The position numbers and the translations under genes were made by a program. A DNA stretch of 64,000 nt from the NCBI GenBank assembly GCA_021613375.1, contig CM038725.1, positions 12,822,589 to 12,886,588 of the forward strand, written 5' to 3'. Of the stretch, positions 36,545-64,000 are shown piece by piece (within the stretch, counting starts at the first letter, position 1; every line of letters starts with the position of its first letter). Below the pieces are notes generated by a model, which ran no database searches, was not told the DNA's origin, and worked only from the letters and a program-made list of their open reading frames with translations. The stretch comes from Megaleporinus macrocephalus (Eukaryota; Chordata; Actinopteri; Characiformes; Anostomidae).

Positions 36545-37790
36545 CAATTGTTTTAGATCACTACCAGCCAAACATTTTAGATCACTACCAGCCAAACATT
36601 TTAGATCACTACCAGCCAAACATTTTAGATCACTACCAGCCAAACATTTTAGTACACTACCAGCCAAACGTTTTAAATCACTACCAGTCAAACGTTTTAG
36701 TACACTACCAGTCAAACGTTTTAGATACACTACCAGCCAAATGTTTTAGTACACTACCAGTCAAACGTTTTAGATCACTACCAGTCAAACGTTTTAGATC
36801 ACTACCAGTCAAACGTTTTAGATACACTACCAGTCAAACGTTTTAGATCACTACCAGTCAAACGTTTTAGATACACTACCAGCCAAATGTTTTAGTACAC
36901 TACCAGCCAAACATTTTAGATCACTACCAGCCAAACATTTTAAATCACTACCAGTCAAACATTTTAGTACACTACCAGCCAAACGTTTTAGATACACTAC
37001 CAGCCAAACGTTTTAGATACACTACCAGCCAAACGTTTTAGATCACTTGCAGCCAAACGTTTTAGATACACTACCAGCCAAACGTTTTAGATACACTACC
37101 AGCCAAACGTTTTAGATCACTTGCAGCCAAACGTTTTAGATACACTACCAGTCAAACGTTTTAGATACACTACCAGCCAAACGTTTTAGATACACTACCA
37201 GCCAAACGTTTTAGATCACTACCAGCCAAACGTTTTAGTACACTACCAGCCAAACGTTTTAGATACACTACCAGTCAAACGTTTTAGATACACTACCAGC
37301 CAAACGTTTTAGTACACTACCAGTCCAATGTTTTAGATACACTACCAGTCAAACGTTTTAGATACACTACCAGTCAAACGTTTTAGATACACTACCAGTC
37401 AAACGTTTTAGATCACTACCAGCCAAACGTTTTAGATACACTACCAGTCAAACGTTTTAGATCACTACCAGTCAAACGTTTTAGATCACTACAAGCCAAA
37501 CGTTTTAGATACACTACCAGTCAAACGTTTTAGATCACTACCAGTCAACTGTTTTAGATCACTACCAGTCAAACGTTTTAGATCACTACCAGCCAAACGT
37601 TTTAGATACATTACCAGTCAAACGTTTTAGATACACTACCAGCCAAACGTTTTAGATCACTTGCAGCCAAACGTTTTAGATACACTACCAGCCAAACGTT
37701 TTAGATACACTACCAGCCAAACGTTTTAGATCACTACCAGCCAAACGTTTTAGATACATTACCAGTCAAACTGTTCTAAAAGGTTTGACT
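36545..37790. repeat. 24-26 bp minisatellite resembling a Tc1 inverted repeat
   Basis: About 50 copies of 'actaccagycaaacgtttta' joined by gatc, gatac or gtac linkers. Length variants of 24, 25 and 26 bp are intermixed. The last unit (about 37756-37790) is followed by an inverted half-copy, so GTCAAAC and GTTTGAC face each other across 11 bases. The array ends about 400 bp upstream of the first exon of the DUF4590-LRR gene. Confidence 0.93.
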
Positions 37791-37794
37791 GACA

Positions 37795-38203
37795 GTGATG
37801 ATATATGATAACATGGAGAATGAAATGCACATTACAAAAGAAAAGTTTTTTAGTTTCATACTGCATTGAACTGGCTTAAACTCCAATCAGATTACTTTCA
37901 TTTGTTTCTCAGTGGGATAAACAGGGCACAGTAGCTGTGCATGCATTATTTACAGCATTTCTCTGGAACGCAGGCCGTTTCCTTACCCCGTGTCGCCAAA
38001 GCGCTCTGGGTACCAGATGACATGATCCCAGACTCTGAATGCTATTGTGTTACACCGCACGTCTTATTCATTAGTCATGGCACAACAGAACTGCGGCAGA
38101 GCGACTTCTGTTTTTCATTTAAAGAAACGGTGTGAATGAACATGAAACATGAGAATTTGTTAATGTCCAGTTTGTGCAGACCCTCAGATGAGTGACAGCA
38201 GTG
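37795..38203 (+). promoter_or_regulatory. upstream region of the DUF4590-LRR gene (inferred)
   Basis: About 400 bases separate the minisatellite from the proposed start codon. I see no convincing TATA box or CpG island. An in-frame TGA at 38189, fifteen bases before the ATG, limits N-terminal extension within this exon. An acceptor-like 'tttgtgcag' at 38171-38179 means that an upstream non-coding exon is possible. The promoter position is not determined. Confidence 0.3.
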
Positions 38204-55924
<17,721 letters not shown>

Positions 55925-56670
55925 ACACATGTTTAAAACATTAGCGGACATTTACGATTCACTCGTACCGCCTAATACCGGAACTTTAGAGGAACCTGAC
56001 CCCCAGCACTGACCAAAGAGGAAAAAGAGGAACTCTGTGAGCTGTGCATTTGGATGGCTTCCAGCAATTCCAAATGAATTGCTTTATTCAGAGTTTCATC
56101 TGCCTGGGAGTTCAGCATAAACTTGGCCAGCAGAGGAAAGGGTTCAGAGAAATAGTTGCCTCAGTTCTTGACCTGGCCTTTCAACTCCGCGCCAGTTAGT
56201 TTGCCCCCTCAGCTGCACACCTCCATTAACATATCTCTGAAGTCAATGGCTTTCCTGTGCATCCTACAATCACTGTTATATTTAGTGAAGGCCACTAAAG
56301 TTACAGCTCTAAGCGCCCCTTTACTGCAACATCGCTTGGTTGAGGGTCACCTGGAGCGCAGAAGTATTTATCTTTAAATATAAGCCCCACTTTAAGTACA
56401 AACTCTGCTCTTGTGACCATCTTGGTCTTGATGTTTGGGTTTATTGCATTTATTCAGTTTCTAGTCAAATGGCCATGAAGTACAAGTTATTCATTTTTCA
56501 GGAGATATATATACCTGAGGAGCTTTCATCCTTGAAAATCAAGCTCCTCTCTTGCTTCAGATCTGAAAAGGTCCACAGGTGTTTCTGTCCATCCATCTAC
56601 TCTGAAAAGACACCTCAACCCTATAGATCTGAAAGGATATGTAGCTGTTAAGCAGCTATCTCTGAGAAAA
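55925..56670. other. 3' flank of the DUF4590-LRR gene
   Basis: I find no canonical AATAAA signal between the stop and the minisatellite. Bases 56535-56655 are a Tc1-like fragment matching the element at 14.5 kb (shared 'tctgtccatccatctactct'-type segment, then a 'tctgaaaggatatgtagctg' block). Confidence 0.5.
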
Positions 56671-56674
56671 ATGA

Positions 56675-59600
56675 GATCCTACTAACCCACTGCAGTCTAA
56701 GAACCTCTGCTAAACCTCTACTAACCCACTGCAGCCTGAGAACCTCTGCTAAACCTCTACTTACCCACTGCAGTCTGGGAACCTCTGCTAAACCTCTACT
56801 TACCCACTGCAATCTGAAAACCTCTGCTAAACCTCTACTAACCCACTGCAGTCTAAGAACCTCTGCTAAACCTCTACTAACCCACTGCAGTCTGAGAACC
56901 TCTGCTAAACCTCTACTTACCCACTGCAGTCTGGGAACCTCTGCTAAACCTCTACTAACCCACTGCAATCTGAGAACCTCTGCTAAACCTCTACTAACCC
57001 ACTGCAGTCTGAGTACCTCTGCTAAACTTCTACTAACCCACTGCAGTCTGAGTACCTTTGCTAAACCTCTACTAACCCACTGCAGTCTGAGAACCTCTGG
57101 TAAACTTCTACTAACCCACTGGAGTCTGAGTACCTTTGCTAAACCTCTACTAACCCACTGCAATCTGAGAACCTCTGCTAAACCTCTAACCCACTGTAGT
57201 GTGATAACCTCTGCTAAACCTCTACTAACTCAATGCAGTCTGAGAACTTCTGCTAATCCTCTACTAACCCAATGCAGTCTGAAAACCTCTGCTAAACCTC
57301 TACTAACCCACTGCAATCTGAGAACCTCTGCTAAACCTCTACTAACGCACTGTAATCTGAGAACCTCTGCTAAACCTCTACTAACGCACTGTAATCTGAG
57401 AACCTCTGCTAAACCTCTACTAACCCACTGCAATCTGAGAACCTCTGCTAAACCTCTACTTACCCACTGCAGTCTGAGAACCTCTGATAAACCTCTACTA
57501 ACCCACTGCAGTCTGAGAACCTCTGCTAAACCTCTACTTACCCACTGCAGTCTGAGAACCTCTGCTAAACCTCTACTAACCCACTGCAGTCTGAGAACCT
57601 CTGATAAACCTCTATTAACCCACTGCAATCTGAGAACCTCTGATAAACCTCTATTAACCCACTGCAATCTGAGAACCTCTGCTAAACCTCTACTAATCCA
57701 CTGCAGTCTCAGTACCTCTACTAAACCAATGCAGTCTGATAACCTCTGCTAAACCTCTACTAAACCAATGCAGTCTGATAACCTCTGCTAAATCTCTAAC
57801 CCACTGTAGTGTGATAACCTCTGCTAAACCTCTACTAACTCAATGCAGTCTGAGAACCTCTGCTAATCCTCTACTAACCCAATGCAGTCTGAGAACCTCT
57901 GCTAAACCTCTACTAAACCAATGCAGTCTGATAACCTCTGCTAAATCTCTAACCCACTGTAGTGTGATAACCTCTGCTAAACCTCTACTAACTCAATGCA
58001 GTCTGAGAACCTCTGCTAATCCTCTACTAACCCAATGCAGTCTGAGAACCTCTGCTAAACCTCTACTAAACCAATGCAGTTTGATAACCTCTGCTTAACC
58101 TCTACTAAACCACTGCAGTCTGAGAACCTCTGCTAAACCTCTACTTACCCACTGCAGTCTGAGTACCTCTGCTAAACCTCTACTAAACCAATGCAGTCTG
58201 ATAACCTCTGCTAAATCTCTAACCCACTATAGTGTGATAACCTCTGCTAAACCTCTACTAACTCAATGCAGTCTGAGAACTTCTGCTAATCCTCTACTAA
58301 CCCAATGCAGTCTGAAAACCTCTGCTAAACCTCTACTAACGCACTGTAATCTGAGAACCTCTGCTAAACCTCTACTAACCCACTGCAATCTGAGAACCTC
58401 TGCTAAACCTCTACTTACCCACTGCAGTCTGAGAACCTTTGATAAACCTCTACTAACCCACTGCAATCTGAGAACCTCTGCTAAACCTCTACTAACCCAC
58501 TGCAGTCTGAGAACCTCTGCTAAACCTCTACTTACCCACTGCAGTCTGAGAACCTCTGCTAAACCTCTACTAACCCACTGCAGTCTGAGAACCTCTGATA
58601 AACCTCTATTAACCCACTGCAATCTGAGAACCTCTGATAAACCTCTATTAACCCACTGCAATCTGAGAACCTCTGCTAAACCTCTACTAATCCACTGCAG
58701 TCTCAGTACCTCTACTAAACCAATGCAGTCTGATAACCTCTGCTAAACCTCTACTAAACCAATGCAGTCTGATAACCTCTGCTAAATCTCTAACCCACTG
58801 TAGTGTGATAACCTCTGCTAAACCTCTACTAACTCAATGCAGTCTGAGAACCTCTGCTAATCCTCTACTAACCCAATGCAGTCTGAGAACCTCTGCTAAA
58901 CCTCTACTAAACCAATGCAGTCTGATAACCTCTGCTTAACCTCTACTAAACCACTTCAGTCTGAGAACCTCTGCTAAACCTCTACTTACCCACTGCAATC
59001 TGAAAACCTCTGCTAAACCTCTACTAACCCACTGCAGTCTAAGAACCTCTGCTAAACCTGTACTAACCCACTGCAGTCTGAGAACCTCTGCTAAACCTCT
59101 ACTAACCCACTGCAGTCTGAGAACCTCTGCTAAACCTCTACTAACCCACTGCAGTCTGAGAACCTCTGCTAAACCTCTACTAACCCACTGCAGTCTGAGA
59201 ACCTCTGATAAACCTCTATTAACCCACTGCAATCTGAGAACCTCTGATAAACCTCTATTAACCCACTGCAATCTGAGAACCTCTGCTAAACCTCTACTAA
59301 TCCACTGCAGTCTCAGTACCTCTACTAAACCAATGCAGTCTGATAACCTCTGCTAAACCTCTACTAAACCAATGCAGTCTGATAACCTCTGCTAAATCTC
59401 TAACCCACTGTAGTGTGATAACCTCTGCTAAACCTCTACTAACTCAATGCAGTCTGAGAACCTCTGCTAATCCTCTACTAACCCAATGCAGTCTGAGAAC
59501 CTCTGCTAAACCTCTACTAAACCAATGCAGTCTGATAACCTCTGCTAAATCTCTAACCCACTGTAGTGTGATAACCTCTGCTAAACCTCTACTAACTCAA

Positions 59601-60175
59601 TGCAGTCTGAGAACCTCTGCTAATCCTCTACTAACCCAATGCAGTCTGAGAACCTCTGCTAAACCTCTACTAAACCAATGCAGTCTGATAACCTCTGCTT
59701 AACCTCTACTAAACCACTGCAGTCTGAGAACCTCTGCTAAACCTCTACTTACCCACTGCAATCTGAAAACCTCTGCTAAACCTCTACTAACCCACTGCAG
59801 TCTAAGAACCTCTGCTAAACCTCTACTAACCCACTGCAGTCTGAGAACCTCTGCTAAACCTCTACTAACCCACTGCAGTCTGAGAACCTCTGCTAAACCT
59901 CTACTAACCCACTGCAGTCTGAGAACCTCTGCTAAACCTTTACTAACCCACTGCTGTCTGAGAACCTCTGCTAAACCTCTACTAACCCACTGCAGTCTGA
60001 GAACCTCTGCTAAACCTCTACTAACCCACTGCTGCTTTAGAACCTCTGCTAAACCTATACTAACCCACTGCTGCTTTAAAACCTCTGCTAAACCTCTACT
60101 AACCCACTGCTGCTTTAGAACCTCTGCTAAACCTTTACTAACCCACTGCTGCTTGAGAACCTCTGCTAAACCTCT
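56675..60175. repeat. 39-bp minisatellite with higher-order repeats, 3.5 kb
   Basis: The unit is 'aacctctgctaaacctctac' followed by 'taacccactgcagtctgag', 39 bases, about 90 copies. Since 39 is a multiple of three, reading frames on both strands stay open for up to 183 residues with a 13-residue period; these are artefacts. Larger blocks recur: a 95-residue frame at 57811 is identical at 59415 (1604 bp apart), and the block at 57201 recurs with small changes at 58234 (1033 bp apart). Copies at the 3' edge carry a 'ctgctgctttagaacc' variant. Confidence 0.95.
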
Positions 60176-60179
60176 ACAG

Positions 60180-60560
60180 TGAATATTTTGAATATTGTTA
60201 GAGGTTATTAAGTTCAGATTTGAGTTTCAGCTTTTACATTGGTCACATGCTTTATTCCACGTGTTAACAAATTAAAAATGCAAATTAAACACAAACCATA
60301 TACTTCCACCTGTTTCAACATGATGTGTTGTAGAGAGAATACAGTCTCCTGTTCTCCAAAAACCACAAATACAATCAAATTCAAATGCAATCAGATCCAC
60401 AGCACTCAAGCCAAAGGCAACTAAAGAGGCAGCTGCATAGTTCTCTATTACTAAAGTACTAAGAGGTAACTAACGTGATGAGGAAGTCACCTCTGGGCTG
60501 GAGGCTGAGGATATGCAGTACAATGCTTTCATTCACAGAACGGTGAATTTGTTCCCCACT
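60180..60560. other. no supported gene
   Basis: Unique-looking DNA between the minisatellite and the minus-strand ORF. The 61-residue frame at 60239-60424 has no recognisable motif. Confidence 0.4.
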
Positions 60561-60567
60561 ATCCACG

Positions 60568-60843
60568 TTACAGCAGGTCATGGCGTCGTTCCATCAGCAC
60601 TGACATTGGGTAAAAGCGCTGATCAAAGCTTTTCACAGAAATCATTTCTGCTGCAAGCTGTAATTGAGCCAGACTAAGTCCCCCCGCATACCCCTCTTTG
60701 TCTGTCAGTTTGATCTTTCCCCCCTTTATCCCCTGATAAGGATCACTACAGGACTCTGAGGCTTGAGAGATGATGAATGATGATGAATTACAATGCGTAT
60801 CTCCACATTTGGACTTTGGTTCTGTTCGTGGTCCTCTGTGCAT
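60568..60843 (-). CDS. unassigned ORF, possible terminal exon on the minus strand
   Basis: 91 codons. The C-terminal 60 residues look protein-like (KLTDKEGYAGGLSLAQLQLA, then AEMISVKSFDQRFYPMSVLM and ERRHDLL before the stop). An acceptor-like 'ctctcaagcctcag' precedes SCSDPYQGIKGG, so the coding part could be a last exon of about 190 bases entered at about 60753. I do not recognise the family and found no upstream exon between 60.85 and 64 kb. It could also be chance. Confidence 0.35.
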   Translation of the reverse strand: MHRGPRTEPKSKCGDTHCNSSSFIISQASESCSDPYQGIKGGKIKLTDKEGYAGGLSLAQLQLAAEMISVKSFDQRFYPMSVLMERRHDLL

Positions 60844-60844
60844 T

Positions 60845-61320
60845 TAAAATGTCATCATACATCATACCAAGTTTGTGCTCATGTGGTTGTGAAAGTTCTG
60901 TCTCTATGCATTTCACTTGAGTGTGTTCAGAAACTGTTGATTAGTTAATAGTAATAAATAAATGATTACTTATTTTTTTTCTTAAACTATATATAGAGTT
61001 GCTTTTATTACTTCCTATAACAAGTAATCAAACTGCTGATTACTTCTTCATTAAACCCACATGTCTGTACCAACAGAAGGCTACAAAATAAAACCTGATT
61101 GAAAGATTCATTGTTTTTATATGCCAAAATCACAATTTAACACAGTTTTAATAGCTTGTTTTCAGAAAAAAAATATCTGTTATCAAAGCAGCAGAGATAA
61201 GAACCACCAAGGAAACAAACAATTAAAAGTATTTGCGCATAGAACTTGTTTATTAGTGGTTGGATTGATGTATGGGCAGTTGGGGCTCCTCTTACTTCTA
61301 TCACCAGTGAAGCCACCTAT
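60845..61320. other. no supported gene
   Basis: AT-rich stretch. The frame starting at 61121 runs into the inverted-repeat element and is not supported as a gene. Confidence 0.4.
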
Positions 61321-61324
61321 CCAC

Positions 61325-61502
61325 TGTACACAATACAATACTCCCTCCTACCGCCTACACAACCTGGTTCATCTTTTTAATTACCAGTTTTCCTGTTCCA
61401 CCTTAAAAAGCGCAGCAGTTAGCCAAAACTCTGGTGCCTACAACATTTAAGGTGGAACATGAAAACTGGTGCAGTAGGTAAGAGTGAGTATTGTATCATG
61501 AA
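61325..61502. mobile_element. foldback MITE-like element
   Basis: CCAGTTTTCCTGTTCCACCT (continuing TAAA) at 61384-61407 is matched in inverted orientation at about 61448-61471 with one mismatch in 24. The outer arms 'tacaatactccctcctacc' and 'ggtaagagtgagtattgta' also pair with two mismatches. The element is about 175 bp and can fold into one long hairpin with a 40-base loop. Confidence 0.75.
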
Positions 61503-61831
61503 GAGCTAATCTGTGCGGGCTGTGGTTACCGGTCACAGATTTAAAACAACAGGTACAAGAAACTGAAACAGTCTCTCATCCTGACCACAGAAGAAAACTC
61601 ACAAGCCATACTTTCTACCTGGTCTGTCAGTTTCTTGCATTTATTGCCGCTCATGGACAAAAACCTCTGGTGCTTGATAAAAGCTCCTTGTGATTTTGAG
61701 CAACTGTAAATAACTTAATCCTGTTCGCACCGTAGCAACGCAGGAATGTCGCATCATTTGCAAATTACAGCCTGCATTATCAAAAATGTTGCCTTAAATT
61801 CTAAGCGGGGAATTCAGTAACACAGAGATTG

Positions 61832-61928
61832 TGAACTACCTGTGAATGAGTTAGATAAAGCTTGTGAACTACCGGTGAATGAGTTAGATAAAGCTTGTGA
61901 ACTACCTGTGAATGAGTTAGATAAATCA
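61832..61928. repeat. 33-bp tandem repeat, three copies
   Basis: Three near-identical units of 'gtgaactacctgtgaatgag' plus 'ttagataaagctt'. The unit length is a multiple of three, so the peptide NELDKACELPV repeats in frame. Too short and isolated to be called coding. Confidence 0.85.
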
Positions 61929-62031
61929 GATCCAACCCAACCTCATAATATCACAGCCACTGCTTACTGGCCATCTGGCATACTATTTACCATATTTGGC
62001 CACACCCACTTTCAAGTGTGTGTTTCTTCCG

Positions 62032-62755
62032 CCTTTGTGTTAGAACTTCCGGTCAGCTAACCAAAATGAATACAGTTACATGGGAGGAGACCAGAGAGAC
62101 AGTAAGAAGTTCTAATGATACAACACTGTTCCATCCAAGGTTAATAACACAGTGGGTGGGTGATATGAGAAGGTGGTCTGAGGTTACTTATGGAGACATG
62201 TTTAATTACTTTGTACCCTTAGAAGGTGTAGACGGTTCGGCAATGAAAAAGTATAAAAGTACTGAAGCGTATCAGTACCTGCACAGTGGGAAGGTGGGCC
62301 GTGTACTCCTACACACAGACGGTGAGTTTATATTTCTGAAAGCCGGTTAAACCCAAGTCAAGCCAGCTGCCCGAGCCACTCTGCGTGGGTGTTACAGCCC
62401 AGATAGCCTAGCACGGTGGACACTGATCAAAAACAGTTACTTAATAACCAAGACATTTCTCTGGATAAGGATGCTCTGCTGATGGTTCTCCTCCACAGAA
62501 TGGTAAGAGCGGACATTCAGAGGTTTGGGGTGGATGTTTTGAATTTAGCGCCCTCAGCCAGAGACGCAGGTCCTCTTCTTTGGAAGGCGGCTTTACAACA
62601 CTTTGATCACTGTTGTTCAAGCCAAGTTTCCTCTTCTTCCAATTATTGTGACTCTAACTAAAGTATTATACTAGTCATTTTATATTGTTGTTTTTGTTTT
62701 GCTTATAATTATTATCAACATATATGTGGGTGCACCAGAAGTTCTAACACAAAGT
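62032..62755 (+). mobile_element. TIR-bounded element carrying a YqaJ-transposon-type ORF
   Basis: CTTTGTGTTAGAACTTCCGG (then T) near 62033-62053 is matched by its inverted copy ACCAGAAGTTCTAACACAAAG near 62735-62755, 20 of 21 bases. Inside, 62063-62350 encodes WEETRETVRSSNDTTLFHPR, WSEVTYGDMFNYFV and STEAYQYLHSGKVGRVL. I associate this N-terminal module with fish proteins carrying SWIM/YqaJ-exonuclease domains from ISL2EU-type transposons. A second frame at 62416-62661 (VRADIQRFGVDVLNLAPSAR) is not recognised. The exonuclease core is absent. Confidence 0.6.
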
Positions 62756-62759
62756 AAAC

Positions 62760-64000
62760 AAAGATCCCAGTGTTGTCATGGAAAATAGCGTGAATATTGA
62801 GAGGTCGAACCTCAAGCTGGAAAAGGTGAATATTCTGGTCATCTTGGCCAAAAAACAAGCCTGAATCTTATTCTTCATAGAAAATAATCTAATTTAAATC
62901 ACAACATTTATAAAAATATCACTATAAACCCCCCCCCCAAAAAAAAACTCTCCAGCCCTCCTGCATACCTACTATTAAGTGAGACACAATGCTAAGCTAA
63001 ATGTAAGTGATGAAAGTAATCCTAAAAAGTTCTATTTTTGCCACTACATGGTTCCATGTAAGTCAATGGAACCAGAATTTTTTTCCAAGCTATTTTGGAG
63101 CACTTCTATTGGTCCATTTGTCATAACACAACCATTGGTGTGTTCAAACGATGTTGAAAACTTAAAATCGACAAAAATGGAGACAAAAATAGTTTTTCAT
63201 TGGACAGTGGTGATACGCTGCACATGCGCTCCTATAAAACTCATGTTGTGACAATAACAGGTCGCTGATTGCCGTCTATGAAATTGTAGTTTAAATCACA
63301 AATATGTTAGAAATTGCAAGTGTCTAAGACACGTACAATGAAAGACCCTGTAGTCCTCTGAGGTATTCCTGGACTCAGATCAGTGATTCCTTATGTCTTC
63401 ACACAAATGAGATTTCAATCTTTCCTGAATAGAAGACCCTTTCAACCTGTCTGCCAGGAGTCACCTGATCATAGGCTTGGCATCTTCAAGGAGCTCCCAG
63501 ATATGCCTGAGAAAAAAAGGCTTGCTTGCTCAAAGAACGTGTTTAGAGTTTCATATCAGAGTGAGTTTTGGGGATTGTGTATGAAGAAGGACTGTAACCT
63601 AAAACTAATCCAAACAAGCAACACGGGCAAAAAAACACAGAAGGTTTCATATCTAAACAAAGTCACATGTAAAGAAGAAGTTTGGTGAACAGTAAATTTA
63701 CCCCAAGCCTCGTTTATAATATTATATGATACCTGAGACTCGGCTTTACAATAGATTTTAAGCATATTCTAAGGCATATTCTTATTATTGCCCATTGCCA
63801 GCAGATCCAGGAGGCAGAAAAAGAAACAACCAATGAAATTAGAAATATAAACAGGATGAACAACTAGAAATCTATGGCAGATCTGTTCAGTGGAGTCTCA
63901 CATTCAGAACCTAATACAATAGGAGATTACAACACAACAGAATACAATACAATACACAATAGGAGAACAATAGAGAGTTTAGAGAATAAGTTATTTGGTC
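62760..64000. other. no supported gene; possible DNA-transposon debris
   Basis: The open frames at 62979-63251 and 63383-63688 lack recognised domains. The phrase 'tggttccatgtaagtcaatg' near 63050 resembles a common fish DNA-transposon relic. The end of the window is AT-rich with 'aatacaatac' words. Confidence 0.35.

Noticed and set aside
36545..37790. CRISPR-like appearance (regular short repeat with small variable linkers)
   Set aside because: The linkers are only 3-5 bases and not spacers, no cas genes are present, and the DNA is vertebrate.
37941..38135. ORF with WVPDD segment, briefly considered as a FYVE-type start upstream of the main gene
   Set aside because: The cysteine pattern of FYVE is absent and the frame does not join exon 1 in phase.
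56648..59702. Open frames of 95-183 residues on both strands with a 13-residue period
   Set aside because: They follow from the 39-bp repeat unit, which is a multiple of three. Both strands are open and no start, domain or splice context supports coding.

Overview
This window looks like nuclear DNA from a teleost fish, most likely an otophysan (characin or catfish type). The evidence is many Tc1/mariner relics, a tRNA-derived SINE with a GGTTCGATCCC B box, a hAT element with an intact 8-bp target duplication, a YqaJ-like transposon ORF, GT-AG introns in a vertebrate-style gene, and CCCTAA telomere-type repeats. No tRNA, rRNA, CRISPR array or bacterial operon structure was seen. The species cannot be fixed from the sequence alone.

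One multi-exon gene can be built with confidence, on the + strand from 38204 to 55924. Twelve exons join across eleven GT-AG introns with every codon phase compatible, giving about 790 residues. The middle of the protein (exons 4-6) is a DUF4590 domain like that of ERICH3, a glutamate-rich cilium-associated protein. A long charged low-complexity region follows (exons 7-10). The C-terminus (exons 11-12) carries about eight ribonuclease-inhibitor-type leucine-rich repeats. To my knowledge human ERICH3 has no such LRR end, so this DUF4590-LRR architecture is the main result of the window.

Layout. 0-8.5 kb: Tc1-like relics, a compound trinucleotide microsatellite, an inverted-repeat element and one candidate minus-strand exon. 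9-10.5 kb: two short minisatellites (33 bp and 22 bp units). 12.3-13.2 kb: minus-strand non-LTR reverse transcriptase remnant. 14-22.3 kb: further Tc1 relics, a SINE, a 1-kb degenerate telomere-like array and a foldback MITE. 23.08-26.33 kb: a CTCA-rich array with a 932/944-bp higher-order repeat. 27.4-28.1 kb: a dispersed repeat with an AATTG-type tail. 30.0-32.6 kb: an AT-rich dimeric minisatellite. 36.5-37.8 kb: a 24-26 bp minisatellite resembling a Tc1 inverted repeat. 38.2-55.9 kb: the DUF4590-LRR gene, whose introns hold a 1.1-kb polypurine tract, a 20-bp minisatellite apparently grown from a SINE head, an (AT)n palindrome, a 50-bp minisatellite and a 1.3-kb hAT element. 56.7-60.2 kb: a 39-bp minisatellite with higher-order structure just 3' of the gene. 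60.2-64 kb: an unassigned minus-strand ORF, a foldback element and a short TIR-bounded element with a YqaJ-transposon-type ORF.

About 15 kb, or close to a quarter of the window, is tandem repeat. This explains most of the longer open frames, because several units (33 bp, 39 bp) are multiples of three and the 22-bp unit has no stop in any forward frame.
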